Positions 50,011 to 59,140 of a stretch of DNA of 64,000 nt are shown here, piece by piece. Origin of the DNA: Spongisporangium articulatum. GTDB taxonomy: Bacteria; Actinomycetota; Actinomycetes; Actinomycetales; Kineosporiaceae. Under the pieces are notes generated by a model, which saw nothing but the letters and a program-made list of their open reading frames with translations, had not been told where the DNA came from and searched no databases. Both the position numbers and the translations under genes were made by a program. Position 1 is the first letter of the stretch. Every line of letters starts with the position of its first letter. Location: the NCBI RefSeq assembly GCF_044465595.1, contig NZ_JBITLV010000007.1, positions 315,887 through 379,886 of the forward strand, read 5' to 3'.

Positions 50011-50351
50011 CGGCCCTCGCGCTTGACCTTCTCGTTCCAGTCGCGCATGCGTTGGGGATACCCGACGAGCTGCACGTCATACACCGGCACGTTGAGCCGG
50101 CCCGCCCAGTCCCGCGCCGCCGCGTGGTCGGGCACGCGTCGCCGGGTCCACTCCCCCGTGGTCGCGATCAGCAGGACGGTCGGCGGCGTCACGGTGGTGG
50201 GCGGCTCGAGGAACGCCTCGACGCCGACGCGGGTGCGGACGAACTCGTCGAGGTACTGCCGGACGGCGCCCGCCTCCTCGCGCTCCTGCGCGCGCGTCCC
50301 CTTGCCGCTCGACTTGCCGCCCGACGCCCGCCGCCGACTGAAAAGCCCCAC
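49989..50351 (-). CDS. Conserved-looking hypothetical protein
   Basis: The 120-residue protein has a basic disordered N-terminus (FSRRRASGGKSSGKG) and a small alpha/beta domain with TVLLIATTGEWTRRRVPD and LNVPVYDVQLVGYPQRMRD. GTG 50351 has GGGAGG 7 bases upstream. No catalytic motif is recognised. It is transcribed toward the DKWP peptide gene. Confidence 0.75.
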   Translation of the reverse strand: MGLFSRRRASGGKSSGKGTRAQEREEAGAVRQYLDEFVRTRVGVEAFLEPPTTVTPPTVLLIATTGEWTRRRVPDHAAARDWAGRLNVPVYDVQLVGYPQRMRDWNEKVKREGRQAPPTG

Positions 50352-50650
50352 CGGGCCACCTCCCTTGATCCCCTCGTGCGGGCCAGGTTCTCATCCCCCA
50401 CCGGGCGACTCAACGTTCCCGTGGAACACCCAACGCCCAGGTCCTCGCCCCTGTGCCCGAGGCGCTCCGGACACGTGATCTACTGCACACGCCGACGGCT
50501 GGTCAGGACCCGAAGTGACCCCCCGCAACGGTGGTGACAGGATGGTCGTCGCGCCTCAGCCCGCGCGCACCCAGACCCTGATAGACCAAGGAACAACCAC
50601 CGTGATCCCGGATCCACGGATCACCTTGCACGAAGGAGAGCGGAGAGCAG
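50352..50650. other. 299-base divergent intergenic region
   Basis: This separates the minus-strand hypothetical gene from the E2 gene and must hold both promoters. I find no gene and no clear -35/-10 pair; the ribosome site GAAGGAGAG before 50651 is the only firm signal. Confidence 0.5.
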
Positions 50651-52543
50651 ATGGCTGACTCCGTGCAGATGCCCGCCCTGGGCGAGAGCGTCACCGAGGG
50701 CACCGTCACCCGATGGTTGAAGCAGGTCGGCGACCGGGTCGAGGTCGACGAGCCGCTGCTCGAGGTCTCCACCGACAAGGTCGACACCGAGATCCCGTCG
50801 CCGGTCGCCGGGGTGCTGCAGGAGATCCTCGTCGCCGAGGACGAGACCGTCGAGGTCGGCGCCCCGCTCGCGACGATCGGGGACGGCGCCGCTCCCAACC
50901 CCTCCGGCCAATCCAGCACAGCCGCGCCGGCCGCACAGCCCGCGGCCGAACCCACCCCCCAGCCCGCCGCGCCCGCCGCGCAGCCCGAGCCGGCCCCGCA
51001 GGCCGCCGCCCCGGCACCGCAGGCCGCGCCGGAGCCCTTCTCCGCGTCGGCCCCCGCCCCCGAGCCGGAGCCCGCCCCGGCGGCCCCCGAGGCCGCGCCC
51101 GCCGGTGGCGAGGGCACGCAGGTCGCGATGCCCGCGCTCGGTGAGAGCGTCACCGAGGGCACCGTCACGCGCTGGCTGAAGAACGAGGGCGACCGGGTCG
51201 AGGTCGACGAGCCGTTGCTCGAGGTCTCCACCGACAAGGTCGACACCGAGATCCCGTCACCCGTCGCGGGCACCGTGCTGAAGATCCTGGCCGCCGAGGA
51301 CGAGACCGTCGAGGTCGGCGCCCCGCTGGTCGTCATCGGCTCCGGGTCGGCCGCTCCCGCCGCTGCCGCCCCGGCTCCGGCGCCGGCGGCCCCTCCCGCC
51401 CCTGCGCCGGCACCGGCCCCCGCCGCCGCCCCGGCACCGGCACCCGCCCCGGCACCGGCACCCGCCGCGGCGCCCGCCCCCGCGGCAGCACCGGCTCCGC
51501 CCCCGGCGCCGGCCCCGCAGGCGGCCCCGGCCTCGTCCCCGGCCCCTGAGCCCTCTCGCACCCCCGCCGCATCCACGGCTCCCGCGGCGTCGTCGTCCAC
51601 GGGCGAGGAGGGTCCCGGGTACATCACGCCGCTCGTCCGCCGGCTGGCCGCCGAGAACGACATCGACCTGGCCACGCTGCAGGGCACCGGCGTCGGTGGT
51701 CGGATCCGCAAGCAGGACGTGCTCGAGGCCGCCAAGGCCAAGAAGGCGAGCCAACCCGCCCCGGCCGCGGCACCGTCGTCGGCCCCTGCGGCCCCGGCCG
51801 CCCCGCGCCCCGTGACCGTGTCGGCGAAGCGCGGCACGACCGAGAAGATGACCCGCCTGCGCAAGGTCATCGCCGAGCGGATGGTCACGTCACTGCAGAC
51901 GTCGGCGCAGCTGACGACGGTCGTCGAGGTCGACGTCACCCGCATCGCCCAGCTGCGTGAGAAGGCCAAGGCCGAGTTCTTCGCCCGCGAGGGCGTGCGA
52001 CTGTCGTTCCTGCCGTTCTTCGCGCTGGCCACCGTCGAGGCGCTCAAGCAGCACCCGAAGCTGAACGCCAGCATCGAGGGCGACGAGATCGTCTACCACC
52101 CGCAGGAGAACCTGGGGGTGGCGGTCGACACGGACCGCGGTCTGCTCGTCGCCACCGTGCGCGACGCGGGCGACCTGAACATCGCCGGCCTGGCCCGCAA
52201 GATCACCGACCTGGCCGACCGGACCCGCAGCAACAAGGTCTCGCCGGACGAGCTCGGGGGCGGCACGTTCACGCTGACCAACACCGGCAGCCGGGGCGCG
52301 CTGTTCGACACCCCGATCATCTTCCAGCCGCAGGTCGGCATCCTCGGCACGGGCGCGGTCGTGAAGCGCCCGGTCGTGGTCACCGACGACATCGGCAACG
52401 AGAGCATCGCCGTCCGCTCGATCGTGTACCTGGCTCTCTCCTACGACCACCGCCTGGTGGACGGCGCCGACGCCGCCCGTTTCCTGGTGACGGTCAAGGA
52501 GCGACTCGAGGAAGGCGCGTTCGAGGCCGACCTCGGACTCTGA
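50651..52543 (+). CDS. Dihydrolipoyl acyltransferase E2 with two lipoyl domains
   Basis: The 630-residue protein has two nearly identical lipoyl domains (MPALGESVTEGTVTRWLK twice) with lipoyl lysines K43 and K196 in STDKVDTE. Long Ala/Pro linkers follow, then an E1/E3-binding domain (YITPLVRRLAAENDIDL) and the acyltransferase core with SYDHRLVDGADAARF (H600, D604). In actinomycetes this E2 (DlaT/SucB) can serve pyruvate dehydrogenase and, in M. tuberculosis, peroxide defence. lipB and lipA downstream supply its cofactor. Whether the substrate is pyruvate or 2-oxoglutarate is not settled by sequence. Confidence 0.95.
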   Translation: MADSVQMPALGESVTEGTVTRWLKQVGDRVEVDEPLLEVSTDKVDTEIPSPVAGVLQEILVAEDETVEVGAPLATIGDGAAPNPSGQSSTAAPAAQPAAEPTPQPAAPAAQPEPAPQAAAPAPQAAPEPFSASAPAPEPEPAPAAPEAAPAGGEGTQVAMPALGESVTEGTVTRWLKNEGDRVEVDEPLLEVSTDKVDTEIPSPVAGTVLKILAAEDETVEVGAPLVVIGSGSAAPAAAAPAPAPAAPPAPAPAPAPAAAPAPAPAPAPAPAAAPAPAAAPAPPPAPAPQAAPASSPAPEPSRTPAASTAPAASSSTGEEGPGYITPLVRRLAAENDIDLATLQGTGVGGRIRKQDVLEAAKAKKASQPAPAAAPSSAPAAPAAPRPVTVSAKRGTTEKMTRLRKVIAERMVTSLQTSAQLTTVVEVDVTRIAQLREKAKAEFFAREGVRLSFLPFFALATVEALKQHPKLNASIEGDEIVYHPQENLGVAVDTDRGLLVATVRDAGDLNIAGLARKITDLADRTRSNKVSPDELGGGTFTLTNTGSRGALFDTPIIFQPQVGILGTGAVVKRPVVVTDDIGNESIAVRSIVYLALSYDHRLVDGADAARFLVTVKERLEEGAFEADLGL

Positions 52544-52549
52544 TCCCGC

Positions 52550-53458
52550 ATGCGCATCGTCATCACCGGGTCGCACGGCCTGATCGGTTCAGCACTCGTC
52601 ACGGCGCTGCGGGCGAGCGGCCACGACGTGGTCAAGCTGGTCCGCAGCCGGCCGCAGGCCCCGGACGAGGTGCAGTGGGACCCGACGGGTTTCGTCGGTG
52701 GACCGCTCGGGTCGATCGACACGGACGCGCTCGGCGTCGTCGACGCCGCCGTGAACCTGGCCGGCGCCGGGGTCGGTGACAAGCGCTGGAACGACGGCTA
52801 CAAGCGCGAGATCCACGACTCGCGCACCGTCGGCACCGCCACGCTCGTCGCCGCGCTGACGGCGATGGACCCGCTGCCGAAGGTGCTCGTCTCGGGGTCG
52901 GCGCAGGGCGTGTACGGCGACCGCGGTGACGAGGTCCTGACCGAGGACTCCGCGCCCGGCGAGAGCTTCCTGGCGGACGTCGTCCTCGACTGGGAGGCCG
53001 CGGCGCGGCCCGCCGCGGAGGCCGGCATCCGGGTGGTGCACCCGCGCACGTCCCTGGTGATGGCCCCTCATGGCGGCGCGTTCCAGCCGTTGGCCCGGCT
53101 GATCAAGCTCGGGCTGGGCGGGCCGCTGGGCAACGGCAAGCAGTGGTGGAGCTGGATCACGCTGCCCGACACCGTCGCCGCCCTGCAGCACATGCTCGAC
53201 TCCGACCTGTCCGGCCCGGTCAACCTCGCCTCGCCCGAACCGGCCCGCAACCGCGAGCTGATCGGCGCCCTCGCCGCCGCCCTGCACCGCCCGGCGCTGC
53301 TGCCCGCCCCGTCGTTCGCGCTGCGGGCCGCGGTCGGCGAGTTCGCGGGCGAGATCCTGGCCAGCGCGCGCCTGTCCCCGCAGAAGCTGACCGACAGCGG
53401 CTTCGGTTTCGCGCACCCCACCGTCGAGTCCGCCGCCCGGTGGTTCGCCGACTCCTGA
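52550..53458 (+). CDS. TIGR01777-type SDR epimerase
   Basis: The 302-residue protein has the Rossmann start MRIVITGSHGLIGSALVTAL and the family blocks AVNLAGAGVGDKRWND, SGSAQGVYGDRGDE and the C-terminal ILASARLSPQKLTDSGF. It is an extended short-chain dehydrogenase of unknown substrate. It starts 6 bases after the E2 gene, and its stop abuts the stop of the convergent kinase gene. Confidence 0.9.
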   Translation: MRIVITGSHGLIGSALVTALRASGHDVVKLVRSRPQAPDEVQWDPTGFVGGPLGSIDTDALGVVDAAVNLAGAGVGDKRWNDGYKREIHDSRTVGTATLVAALTAMDPLPKVLVSGSAQGVYGDRGDEVLTEDSAPGESFLADVVLDWEAAARPAAEAGIRVVHPRTSLVMAPHGGAFQPLARLIKLGLGGPLGNGKQWWSWITLPDTVAALQHMLDSDLSGPVNLASPEPARNRELIGALAAALHRPALLPAPSFALRAAVGEFAGEILASARLSPQKLTDSGFGFAHPTVESAARWFADS

Positions 53459-54934
53459 TCAGGCGACGGAGCGAACCCGCCAGCCGTCGGGTGACTTCAC
53501 CAGCGTGATCCGGACGTCCCGCGCGGGCTCGGCGGGCAGGTCGACGGAGGCCCCGTCGGACACCCGGACCTGACGGTAGGCGGACGTGCTCGAGCGGACG
53601 GCGACCGTGACCGCCGACGTGCCCGCACCGGAGACGACCCGCAGGTCCCGGACCTTCACCTCGGCCCCCTCGATCCGCCGGCCGGCCTCGAGGAGCCTCT
53701 GCACCAACGCGGCGTCGGACGTGGCCGCGGGCGACCCCTGCTCGTCGGCGCGGGCCAACGGACCGGTCGTGCCGGTCCGGAACGCCTCGGCGCGCGCGGC
53801 CCCGATCTGGTTCAGCGCGGCGAGCAGTTCCGCCTCCACGGGTATAGACGGCGTGGGCAGGGCCACCGTCGGCGGCACCTGCTCCCCGGGGGGCGGGAAG
53901 ACCACGGGACGGGCCAGGACCGCGGCGACGGCCAGCAGCCCGACCGCGAGCAGCGCCGCGACCGCGAGCAACCCGACCGGCAGCCGCCACCGCGACCGGA
54001 CCTCCGGTACCGCGAGAGGTTCGGGGCCGACCAGCTCGTGCAGGGGCGGGCGCGTGACCCGTTGCGACAGAGGCACCTCCACCGGGGGTGGCGCCTGCCC
54101 GGACAGTTCGAGCCGCACCGGTTCGGGGGCCGCCGCGTCCCAGGCGAGGGAGGCCACCTCCGCCGGACCCGGACGCAGCGACGGGTCGAGGCTCAGGCAG
54201 CGGCGCAGCAGCGCCAGCAACGGGGTGTCGTACGGGTCGGGCTCGTCGACGCCGGGCGGCGGTGCGACGCCCATCAGCGCGTACCAGGCGACGGCGGCCA
54301 GCCCCCACACGTCGGCCGCCCGCGGGTCGACGGCCGGGTCGGACAGCAGCGCCGGGTCGGCGAAACCCGGCGTCCGCCAGCCTTCCTCACTGGAGACCCC
54401 GAGCACCTGCGCGGTGCCGAGGTCGGCCAGCATCGGCCGGCCGTCGGCGGCGAACAGCACGTTGCCGGGCGTCAGGTCTCCGTGCACCAGCCCGCGCCGG
54501 TGCACGTGCTCCAGCGTCGCCCCCAGCGGCACGAGCAGCGTCGAGGCCTCCCCCTCGGACAGCACGTCGCGACGGGCCACGAGGTCGGCCAGCGAACCGC
54601 CGGCGGCCAACTCCAGCACCAGCGCACAGCCGCCGCCGGGCAGTGGCACGTACTGCCGCAGCGCCACCACGTGCGGGTGCGAGATACGTTGCAGCAGGGC
54701 GACTTCCGCCTCCAGGGAGGCGGAAACCCCGCGGCCGACCTTCACCGCGACCGGCTCCCCCGACACCAGATCCTCGGCGGCCCACACCACGCCGTGCCCA
54801 CCCCGGCCCAGCAGCCGCCCCAGCGTGAAACCCGGCACCTCGGGCGGCGGCCCGGCACTGTCCCCGCCACTGTCCCCGCCCGGAAACGTCACGATCGTCA
54901 TGCCCGACAAGCCTGCCGCATCCGCAGCCGTCAT
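53459..54934 (-). CDS. Membrane serine/threonine protein kinase
   Basis: The protein of about 491 residues has a kinase domain with GRLLGRGGHGVVW, the ATP-binding Lys in AVKVGRG, HGDLTPGNVLF (HRD replaced by HGD) and ADLGTAQ (DFG replaced by DLG). A membrane helix lies near 325-350, and the external C-terminal part resembles an NTF2-like sensor. Loss of the HRD arginine suggests activity without activation-loop phosphorylation. ATG 54934 is favoured by GATAAC six bases upstream; ATG 54901 is the alternative. Confidence 0.88.
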   Translation of the reverse strand: MTAADAAGLSGMTIVTFPGGDSGGDSAGPPPEVPGFTLGRLLGRGGHGVVWAAEDLVSGEPVAVKVGRGVSASLEAEVALLQRISHPHVVALRQYVPLPGGGCALVLELAAGGSLADLVARRDVLSEGEASTLLVPLGATLEHVHRRGLVHGDLTPGNVLFAADGRPMLADLGTAQVLGVSSEEGWRTPGFADPALLSDPAVDPRAADVWGLAAVAWYALMGVAPPPGVDEPDPYDTPLLALLRRCLSLDPSLRPGPAEVASLAWDAAAPEPVRLELSGQAPPPVEVPLSQRVTRPPLHELVGPEPLAVPEVRSRWRLPVGLLAVAALLAVGLLAVAAVLARPVVFPPPGEQVPPTVALPTPSIPVEAELLAALNQIGAARAEAFRTGTTGPLARADEQGSPAATSDAALVQRLLEAGRRIEGAEVKVRDLRVVSGAGTSAVTVAVRSSTSAYRQVRVSDGASVDLPAEPARDVRITLVKSPDGWRVRSVA

Positions 54935-55058
54935 CCGAAAGTTATCCACAGGCCGTGATCTGGACGAGCGAACCCACCGGATCACCTGTCAGGCTGGAGG
55001 CCGCAACATCATCGATTGAGCAGTGCTGGAGGTCGAGCAGCACCGGAGGGAGGCCGTG

Positions 55059-56366
55059 ATGTCTCAACCGACTGCTGGTCAACCACCCGCGACCTGCGAC
55101 GTGCTGATCGTCGGCGCCGGGCTCGCCGGCCTGGCCTGCGCCCGGGTACTGGCCGCGCAGGGCGTCGAGACCGTCGTGGTGGACGCCGCGGACGGGGTCG
55201 GCGGGCGCGTGCGGAGCGAGAAGGTCTACGGGTTCACGGTCGATCGCGGCTTCCAGCTGCTCAATCCGGCCTACCCCGAGGTGCGGCGCGTCATCGATGT
55301 CGAACACTTACGGCTGCAACGGTTCCCGGCCGCTCTCGTGGTGGCCACCGACGGGCACAAACTCACCCTGGCCGACCCCCGCCACGCGCCCCGCGAGCTG
55401 CCCGGTACGGCCCGGGCACTGCTCGGCGGCCGGCTCGGCTCCCCCCGGGAGTTCGCGGCCTTCGCCGCCTGGGCCCTGGGTTCCGCGCGCCGCGCCCCGC
55501 GCGAACTCACCGGTGGCCCGGACGGCACCTGGGGCGCCGAGCTCGACGCTCGCGGCATCACGGGCAGCCTCCGGCGCCGGGTGGTCGAGCCGTTCCTGGC
55601 GGGGGTGCTCGGCGAACGGGACGGGTCGACGTCCCACCGGTACCTGCGCCTCCTGGTCCGCTCGTTCGTCCGGGCCGCCCCGGGCCTGCCCTGGCGCGGC
55701 ATGCAGGCGCTGCCGGACCAGCTCGCGGCGGCGCTGCCCGCCGACGTGCCCGTGCACCTCGGCGTCCGGGCGCTCGCCGTCCGGCCGGGTCAGGTCGTGA
55801 CCGACCACGGCGAGGTGCACGCCCGGGTCGTCGTGGTGGCCACCGACCCGGCGGCGGCGAGCGAGCTGGTCGGGCTGCCCGCCGTCGCGACCCATGCCCT
55901 CACCACGTTCTGGCACGTGAGCGGCGAGCTGCCCACCCGCTCCGCCGCCCTGCACGTGGACGGCGACGCGACCGGGCCGGTGGTGAACAGCGTCGTCATC
56001 TCCAACACGGCCCGCGGCTACTCCCCCGACGAGCGGTCGCTGATCGCCACCACGGTGCTGGGCGCGACGGCGGACGCCGAGACCGAACGGGCCGTCCTGA
56101 GCCAGCTCTCGCGGATGTACCGGGCCTCGACGACGTGGTGGGACCTGGCCCGCGTGCACGCGCTGCCCGCCGCACTGACGGCGATGCCCCCGCCCCGCGA
56201 GGTCCGCCAGCCGGTCGACCTGGCGCCCGGGCTGGTGGTGGCCGGCGACCACCGCGACACGGCCTCCCTGCAGGGGGCGCTGGTGTCCGGGCGGCGGGCC
56301 GCGGGCGCCGTCCTCGAACAGCTGCGCACGGGCGGGCTGGGCCTTGAAACCCGAGGCGTAGCCTGA
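55059..56366 (+). CDS. FAD-dependent amine oxidase/phytoene desaturase-like protein
   Basis: The 435-residue flavoprotein has the dinucleotide fold VLIVGAGLAGLACARVLA, the GG motif DGVGGRVRSE, and a C-terminal FAD block LVVAGDHRDTASLQGALVSG. Its substrate is unknown. ATG 55059 follows GGAGGGAGG. The shared upstream region with the kinase is 124 bases. Confidence 0.88.
   Translation: MSQPTAGQPPATCDVLIVGAGLAGLACARVLAAQGVETVVVDAADGVGGRVRSEKVYGFTVDRGFQLLNPAYPEVRRVIDVEHLRLQRFPAALVVATDGHKLTLADPRHAPRELPGTARALLGGRLGSPREFAAFAAWALGSARRAPRELTGGPDGTWGAELDARGITGSLRRRVVEPFLAGVLGERDGSTSHRYLRLLVRSFVRAAPGLPWRGMQALPDQLAAALPADVPVHLGVRALAVRPGQVVTDHGEVHARVVVVATDPAAASELVGLPAVATHALTTFWHVSGELPTRSAALHVDGDATGPVVNSVVISNTARGYSPDERSLIATTVLGATADAETERAVLSQLSRMYRASTTWWDLARVHALPAALTAMPPPREVRQPVDLAPGLVVAGDHRDTASLQGALVSGRRAAGAVLEQLRTGGLGLETRGVA
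56359..56364 (+). promoter_or_regulatory. -10 element for leaderless lipB
   Basis: TAGCCT overlaps the last codons of the oxidase gene, and 7 bases separate it from ATG 56372. Confidence 0.6.
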
Positions 56367-56371
56367 GCTAC

Positions 56372-57061
56372 ATGGTCGAGTTGGAACGGGTCGGGTTCGG
56401 CGAGCAGGCCGTCCCGTACCGCGAGGCGTGGGAGCTGCAGCGCCGGGTCCACGCCCGGGTCGCGGCGGGCGAACAGCCCGACACCGTGCTGCTGCTGGAG
56501 CACCCGCCCGTCTACACCGCGGGCAAGCGCACCGAACCGCACGAGCGCCCGGTCGGTGACACCGAGGTGGTGGACGTCGACCGCGGCGGGAAGATCACCT
56601 GGCACGGGCCGGGGCAGCTGGTCGGGTACCCGATCGTGAAGCTCGCACAGCCGGTCGACGTGGTCGCCTACGTCCGCACGCTGGAGCACCTGCTGATGGC
56701 CGTGTGCCGTCGGCTCGGTCTGGAGACCGTGCAGGTCGAGGGCCGCAGCGGGGTCTGGCTGCCGGCCGACGCCGACCCGTTCCTCGGCAAGCCGGAACGC
56801 AAGATCGCAGCGATCGGTATCCGGGTCGCGCAGGGCGTGACGATGCACGGCTTCTCGCTCAACTGCGACCCCGACCTGGCCGCGTTCGGCACCTTCATCC
56901 CGTGCGGCATCACCGACGCCGGGGTCACGTCGCTGAGCGCCGAGCTCGGCCGCGACGTGACGGTCGCGGAGGTGCTCCCCCTGGTCGAGGAGGAACTGCG
57001 CGCCGCCGACCTGTCCGGCCAGGCGCGACTGTCCTCGTCAAGGCCCGCCCTCAGCGGCTGA
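56372..57061 (+). CDS. lipB: Octanoyl-ACP:protein N-octanoyltransferase
   Basis: The 229-residue enzyme transfers octanoate from ACP to lipoyl domains. Motifs are RGGKITWHGPGQLVGYP, GRSGVWL, KIAAIGIRV and the catalytic Cys in FIPCGITDAGVTSL, with Lys in the preceding block. It works before LipA, whose gene lies about 1 kb downstream. Confidence 0.95.
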   Translation: MVELERVGFGEQAVPYREAWELQRRVHARVAAGEQPDTVLLLEHPPVYTAGKRTEPHERPVGDTEVVDVDRGGKITWHGPGQLVGYPIVKLAQPVDVVAYVRTLEHLLMAVCRRLGLETVQVEGRSGVWLPADADPFLGKPERKIAAIGIRVAQGVTMHGFSLNCDPDLAAFGTFIPCGITDAGVTSLSAELGRDVTVAEVLPLVEEELRAADLSGQARLSSSRPALSG

Positions 57062-57085
57062 TCGGGCCCTTTCGAGGACACTCGC
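57024..57085. terminator. Imperfect hairpin spanning the lipB stop
   Basis: 57024-57046 pairs with 57063-57085 with a few mismatches. The left arm is inside lipB and the loop holds its stop. It lies before the convergent LLM gene end. Confidence 0.6.
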
Positions 57086-57099
57086 GAGCGAGACCCACG

Positions 57100-58023
57100 T
57101 CAGGCGAGCTGGGGCATGATCTCGGCGGCCGCGTACTCGATGTGCTCGAGGTCGTCGAGGTCGAGCACCTGGAAGTAGGCCCGGGTCACGCCGTGCTCCG
57201 CGTAGCGGCCCAGCTTGTCGACGATCTCGGCGGGTGAGCCGCCCAGCTGGATCTCGCGCAGCTCGGCCACGTCCCGCCCGACCTTGGCGGCTCGCGCCGC
57301 GATCTGGGCCTCGTCCTTGCCCGTGTTCAGGGTCAGCGCGACCGAGAGCGTGAGGGACGACGGGTCGCGGCCGATCTGCTCGCACGCCTCCCGGGCGCGG
57401 CGATGCGCGGCGACCGTGTCGTCGAACGGCTTGAACGGCACGTTGAACTCGGTCGCGTACTTCGCCGTCAGCTCCGGCGTCCGCTTCTTCCCGATGCCGC
57501 CGATGATCACCGGGACGCGCTCCTGCACCGGTTTGGGCAGCCCGGGCGAGTCGACCACCTGGTAGTGGCGGCCCGAGAACGAGTACCCGCCCGGCGTCGT
57601 CCAGAGGTTGGTGATGATCTCGAGCTGTTCCTCCAGGCGGTCGAAGCGCTCGCCGACGCCCGGGAACGGCAGGCCGTAGGCGGTGTGCTCGGTCTCGAAC
57701 CAGCCGGCGCCGAACCCGAAGTCGACCCGCCCGCCGGACATGTCGTCGACCTGGGCCACCTGGATCGCCAGGACGCCGGGGTGCCGGAAGGTCGCCGAGG
57801 TCACCAGGGTGCCCAGGCGGATCCGGGAGGTCTCCAGCGCGATCCCGGCCAGCGTCGTCCAGGACTCGGTCGGCCCGGGCAGCGGTGAGCCGCCGCCCAT
57901 CCGCAGGAAGTGGTCCGAGCGGAAGAAGGCGCCGTAGCCGGCCGCCTCGGCGGCCTGGGCGAAGCGGGACTGCTGGGCGTAGGAGTTGCCCTGCTGGGGC
58001 TCGACGAACACGCGGAGATCCAT
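57100..58023 (-). CDS. LLM-class F420-dependent oxidoreductase
   Basis: The 307-residue TIM-barrel protein has the luciferase-like features FFRSDHFLRMGG, LGTLVTSATFRHPGVLA and DFGFGAGWFETEHTAYG. The family uses F420 or FMN; the TIGR03560-like pattern favours F420. It is inserted between lipB and lipA, which are adjacent in many relatives. The substrate is unknown. Confidence 0.88.
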   Translation of the reverse strand: MDLRVFVEPQQGNSYAQQSRFAQAAEAAGYGAFFRSDHFLRMGGGSPLPGPTESWTTLAGIALETSRIRLGTLVTSATFRHPGVLAIQVAQVDDMSGGRVDFGFGAGWFETEHTAYGLPFPGVGERFDRLEEQLEIITNLWTTPGGYSFSGRHYQVVDSPGLPKPVQERVPVIIGGIGKKRTPELTAKYATEFNVPFKPFDDTVAAHRRAREACEQIGRDPSSLTLSVALTLNTGKDEAQIAARAAKVGRDVAELREIQLGGSPAEIVDKLGRYAEHGVTRAYFQVLDLDDLEHIEYAAAEIMPQLA

Positions 58024-58071
58024 GGGTCGAACCTAACCCGGGTCCGGGAAGAGCCGCCGCCCGGCACGACT

Positions 58072-58077
58072 TACAGT
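58072..58077 (+). promoter_or_regulatory. -10 element for lipA
   Basis: TACAGT lies 29 bases before the GTG start, giving a short leader that contains the ribosome site AACAGGA. Confidence 0.5.
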
Positions 58078-58106
58078 TAGGTGCGGGTCGAGGAACAGGA
58101 GTTCAC

Positions 58107-59117
58107 GTGACGATCGCACCGGAAGGCCGCCGGCTGCTGCGGGTCGAGGCGCGCAACGCGGAGACCCCGATCGAGCGCAAACCGTCCTGGATCCGGACGA
58201 CGGCGAAGATGGGCCCCGAGTACACGGAGCTGACCAAGCTGGTGAAGTCGGAGGGCCTGCACACGGTGTGCCAGGAGGCCGGCTGCCCCAACATCTTCGA
58301 GTGCTGGGAGGACCGCGAGGCCACCTTCCTCATCGGTGGGGAGAACTGCTCGCGGCGCTGCGATTTCTGCCAGATCCACTCCGGCCGCCCCGAGCCCCTC
58401 GACACCGACGAGCCCCGCCGGGTCGCGGAGAGCGTGGCCACGATGGGCCTGCGCTACGCGACGGTCACCGGAGTGGCCCGCGACGACCTGGAGGACGAGG
58501 GCGCCTGGCTGTACGCGGAGACGATCCGGGCCATCCACGCCGCCTCTCCCGGCACGGGCGTCGAGATCCTGGTGCCCGACTTCTCCGGGAAGCCCGAGCT
58601 GCTGCAGCAGGTGTTCGACGCCGCCCCGCAGGTCTTCGCGCACAACCTGGAGACCGTGCCCCGCATCTTCCGCCGGATCCGCCCCGCCTTCCGCTACGAG
58701 CGCTCCCTCGACGTGATCACCCAGGGCCGCGCCGCCGGGATGGTGACCAAGTCCAACCTGATCCTCGGGATGGGCGAGACCCGCGCGGAGATCTCCCAGG
58801 CGCTGGTCGACCTGCACGGGGCGGGCACCGACCTGCTGACCATCACCCAGTACCTGCGGCCCAGCCCGCTGCACCACCCGGTGGAGCGCTGGGTGAAGCC
58901 GGAGGAGTTCGTGGAGCTGCGCGAGGAGGCCGAGGCGCTGGGCTTCGCCGGGGTGATGTCCGGGCCGCTGGTCCGCTCGTCGTACCGGGCCGGGCGGCTG
59001 TGGGCGCAGGCCATGCAGCGGCGCGGCGAGGCCCTCCCGGAGGCCCTGGCCCACCTGGCCGAGCCCGGTTCGGCCCGCCAGGAGGCCGGTTCCCTGCTGG
59101 CCCGTCACCTGGGCTGA
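58107..59117 (+). CDS. lipA: Lipoyl synthase
   Basis: The 336-residue radical-SAM enzyme inserts two sulfurs into octanoyl groups. The auxiliary cluster cysteines are in CQEAGCPNIFEC, the radical-SAM cysteines in CSRRCDFC, and the C-terminal Ser of RSSYRAG is kept. It would mature the E2 made at 50651-52543 and GcvH. Confidence 0.96.
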   Translation: MTIAPEGRRLLRVEARNAETPIERKPSWIRTTAKMGPEYTELTKLVKSEGLHTVCQEAGCPNIFECWEDREATFLIGGENCSRRCDFCQIHSGRPEPLDTDEPRRVAESVATMGLRYATVTGVARDDLEDEGAWLYAETIRAIHAASPGTGVEILVPDFSGKPELLQQVFDAAPQVFAHNLETVPRIFRRIRPAFRYERSLDVITQGRAAGMVTKSNLILGMGETRAEISQALVDLHGAGTDLLTITQYLRPSPLHHPVERWVKPEEFVELREEAEALGFAGVMSGPLVRSSYRAGRLWAQAMQRRGEALPEALAHLAEPGSARQEAGSLLARHLG

Positions 59118-59127
59118 GCCAGGTCAG

Positions 59128-59133
59128 TATCCT
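59128..59133 (+). promoter_or_regulatory. -10 element for DUF4191 gene
   Basis: TATCCT plus 7 bases precedes ATG 59141; no ribosome site is present. Confidence 0.6.
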
Positions 59134-59140
59134 CAGCTCC

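Noticed and set aside
54942..54950. DnaA box TTATCCACA and possible origin
   Set aside because: Only a single copy is present, with no dnaA, dnaN or AT-rich unwinding region; it is likely chance within the kinase promoter.
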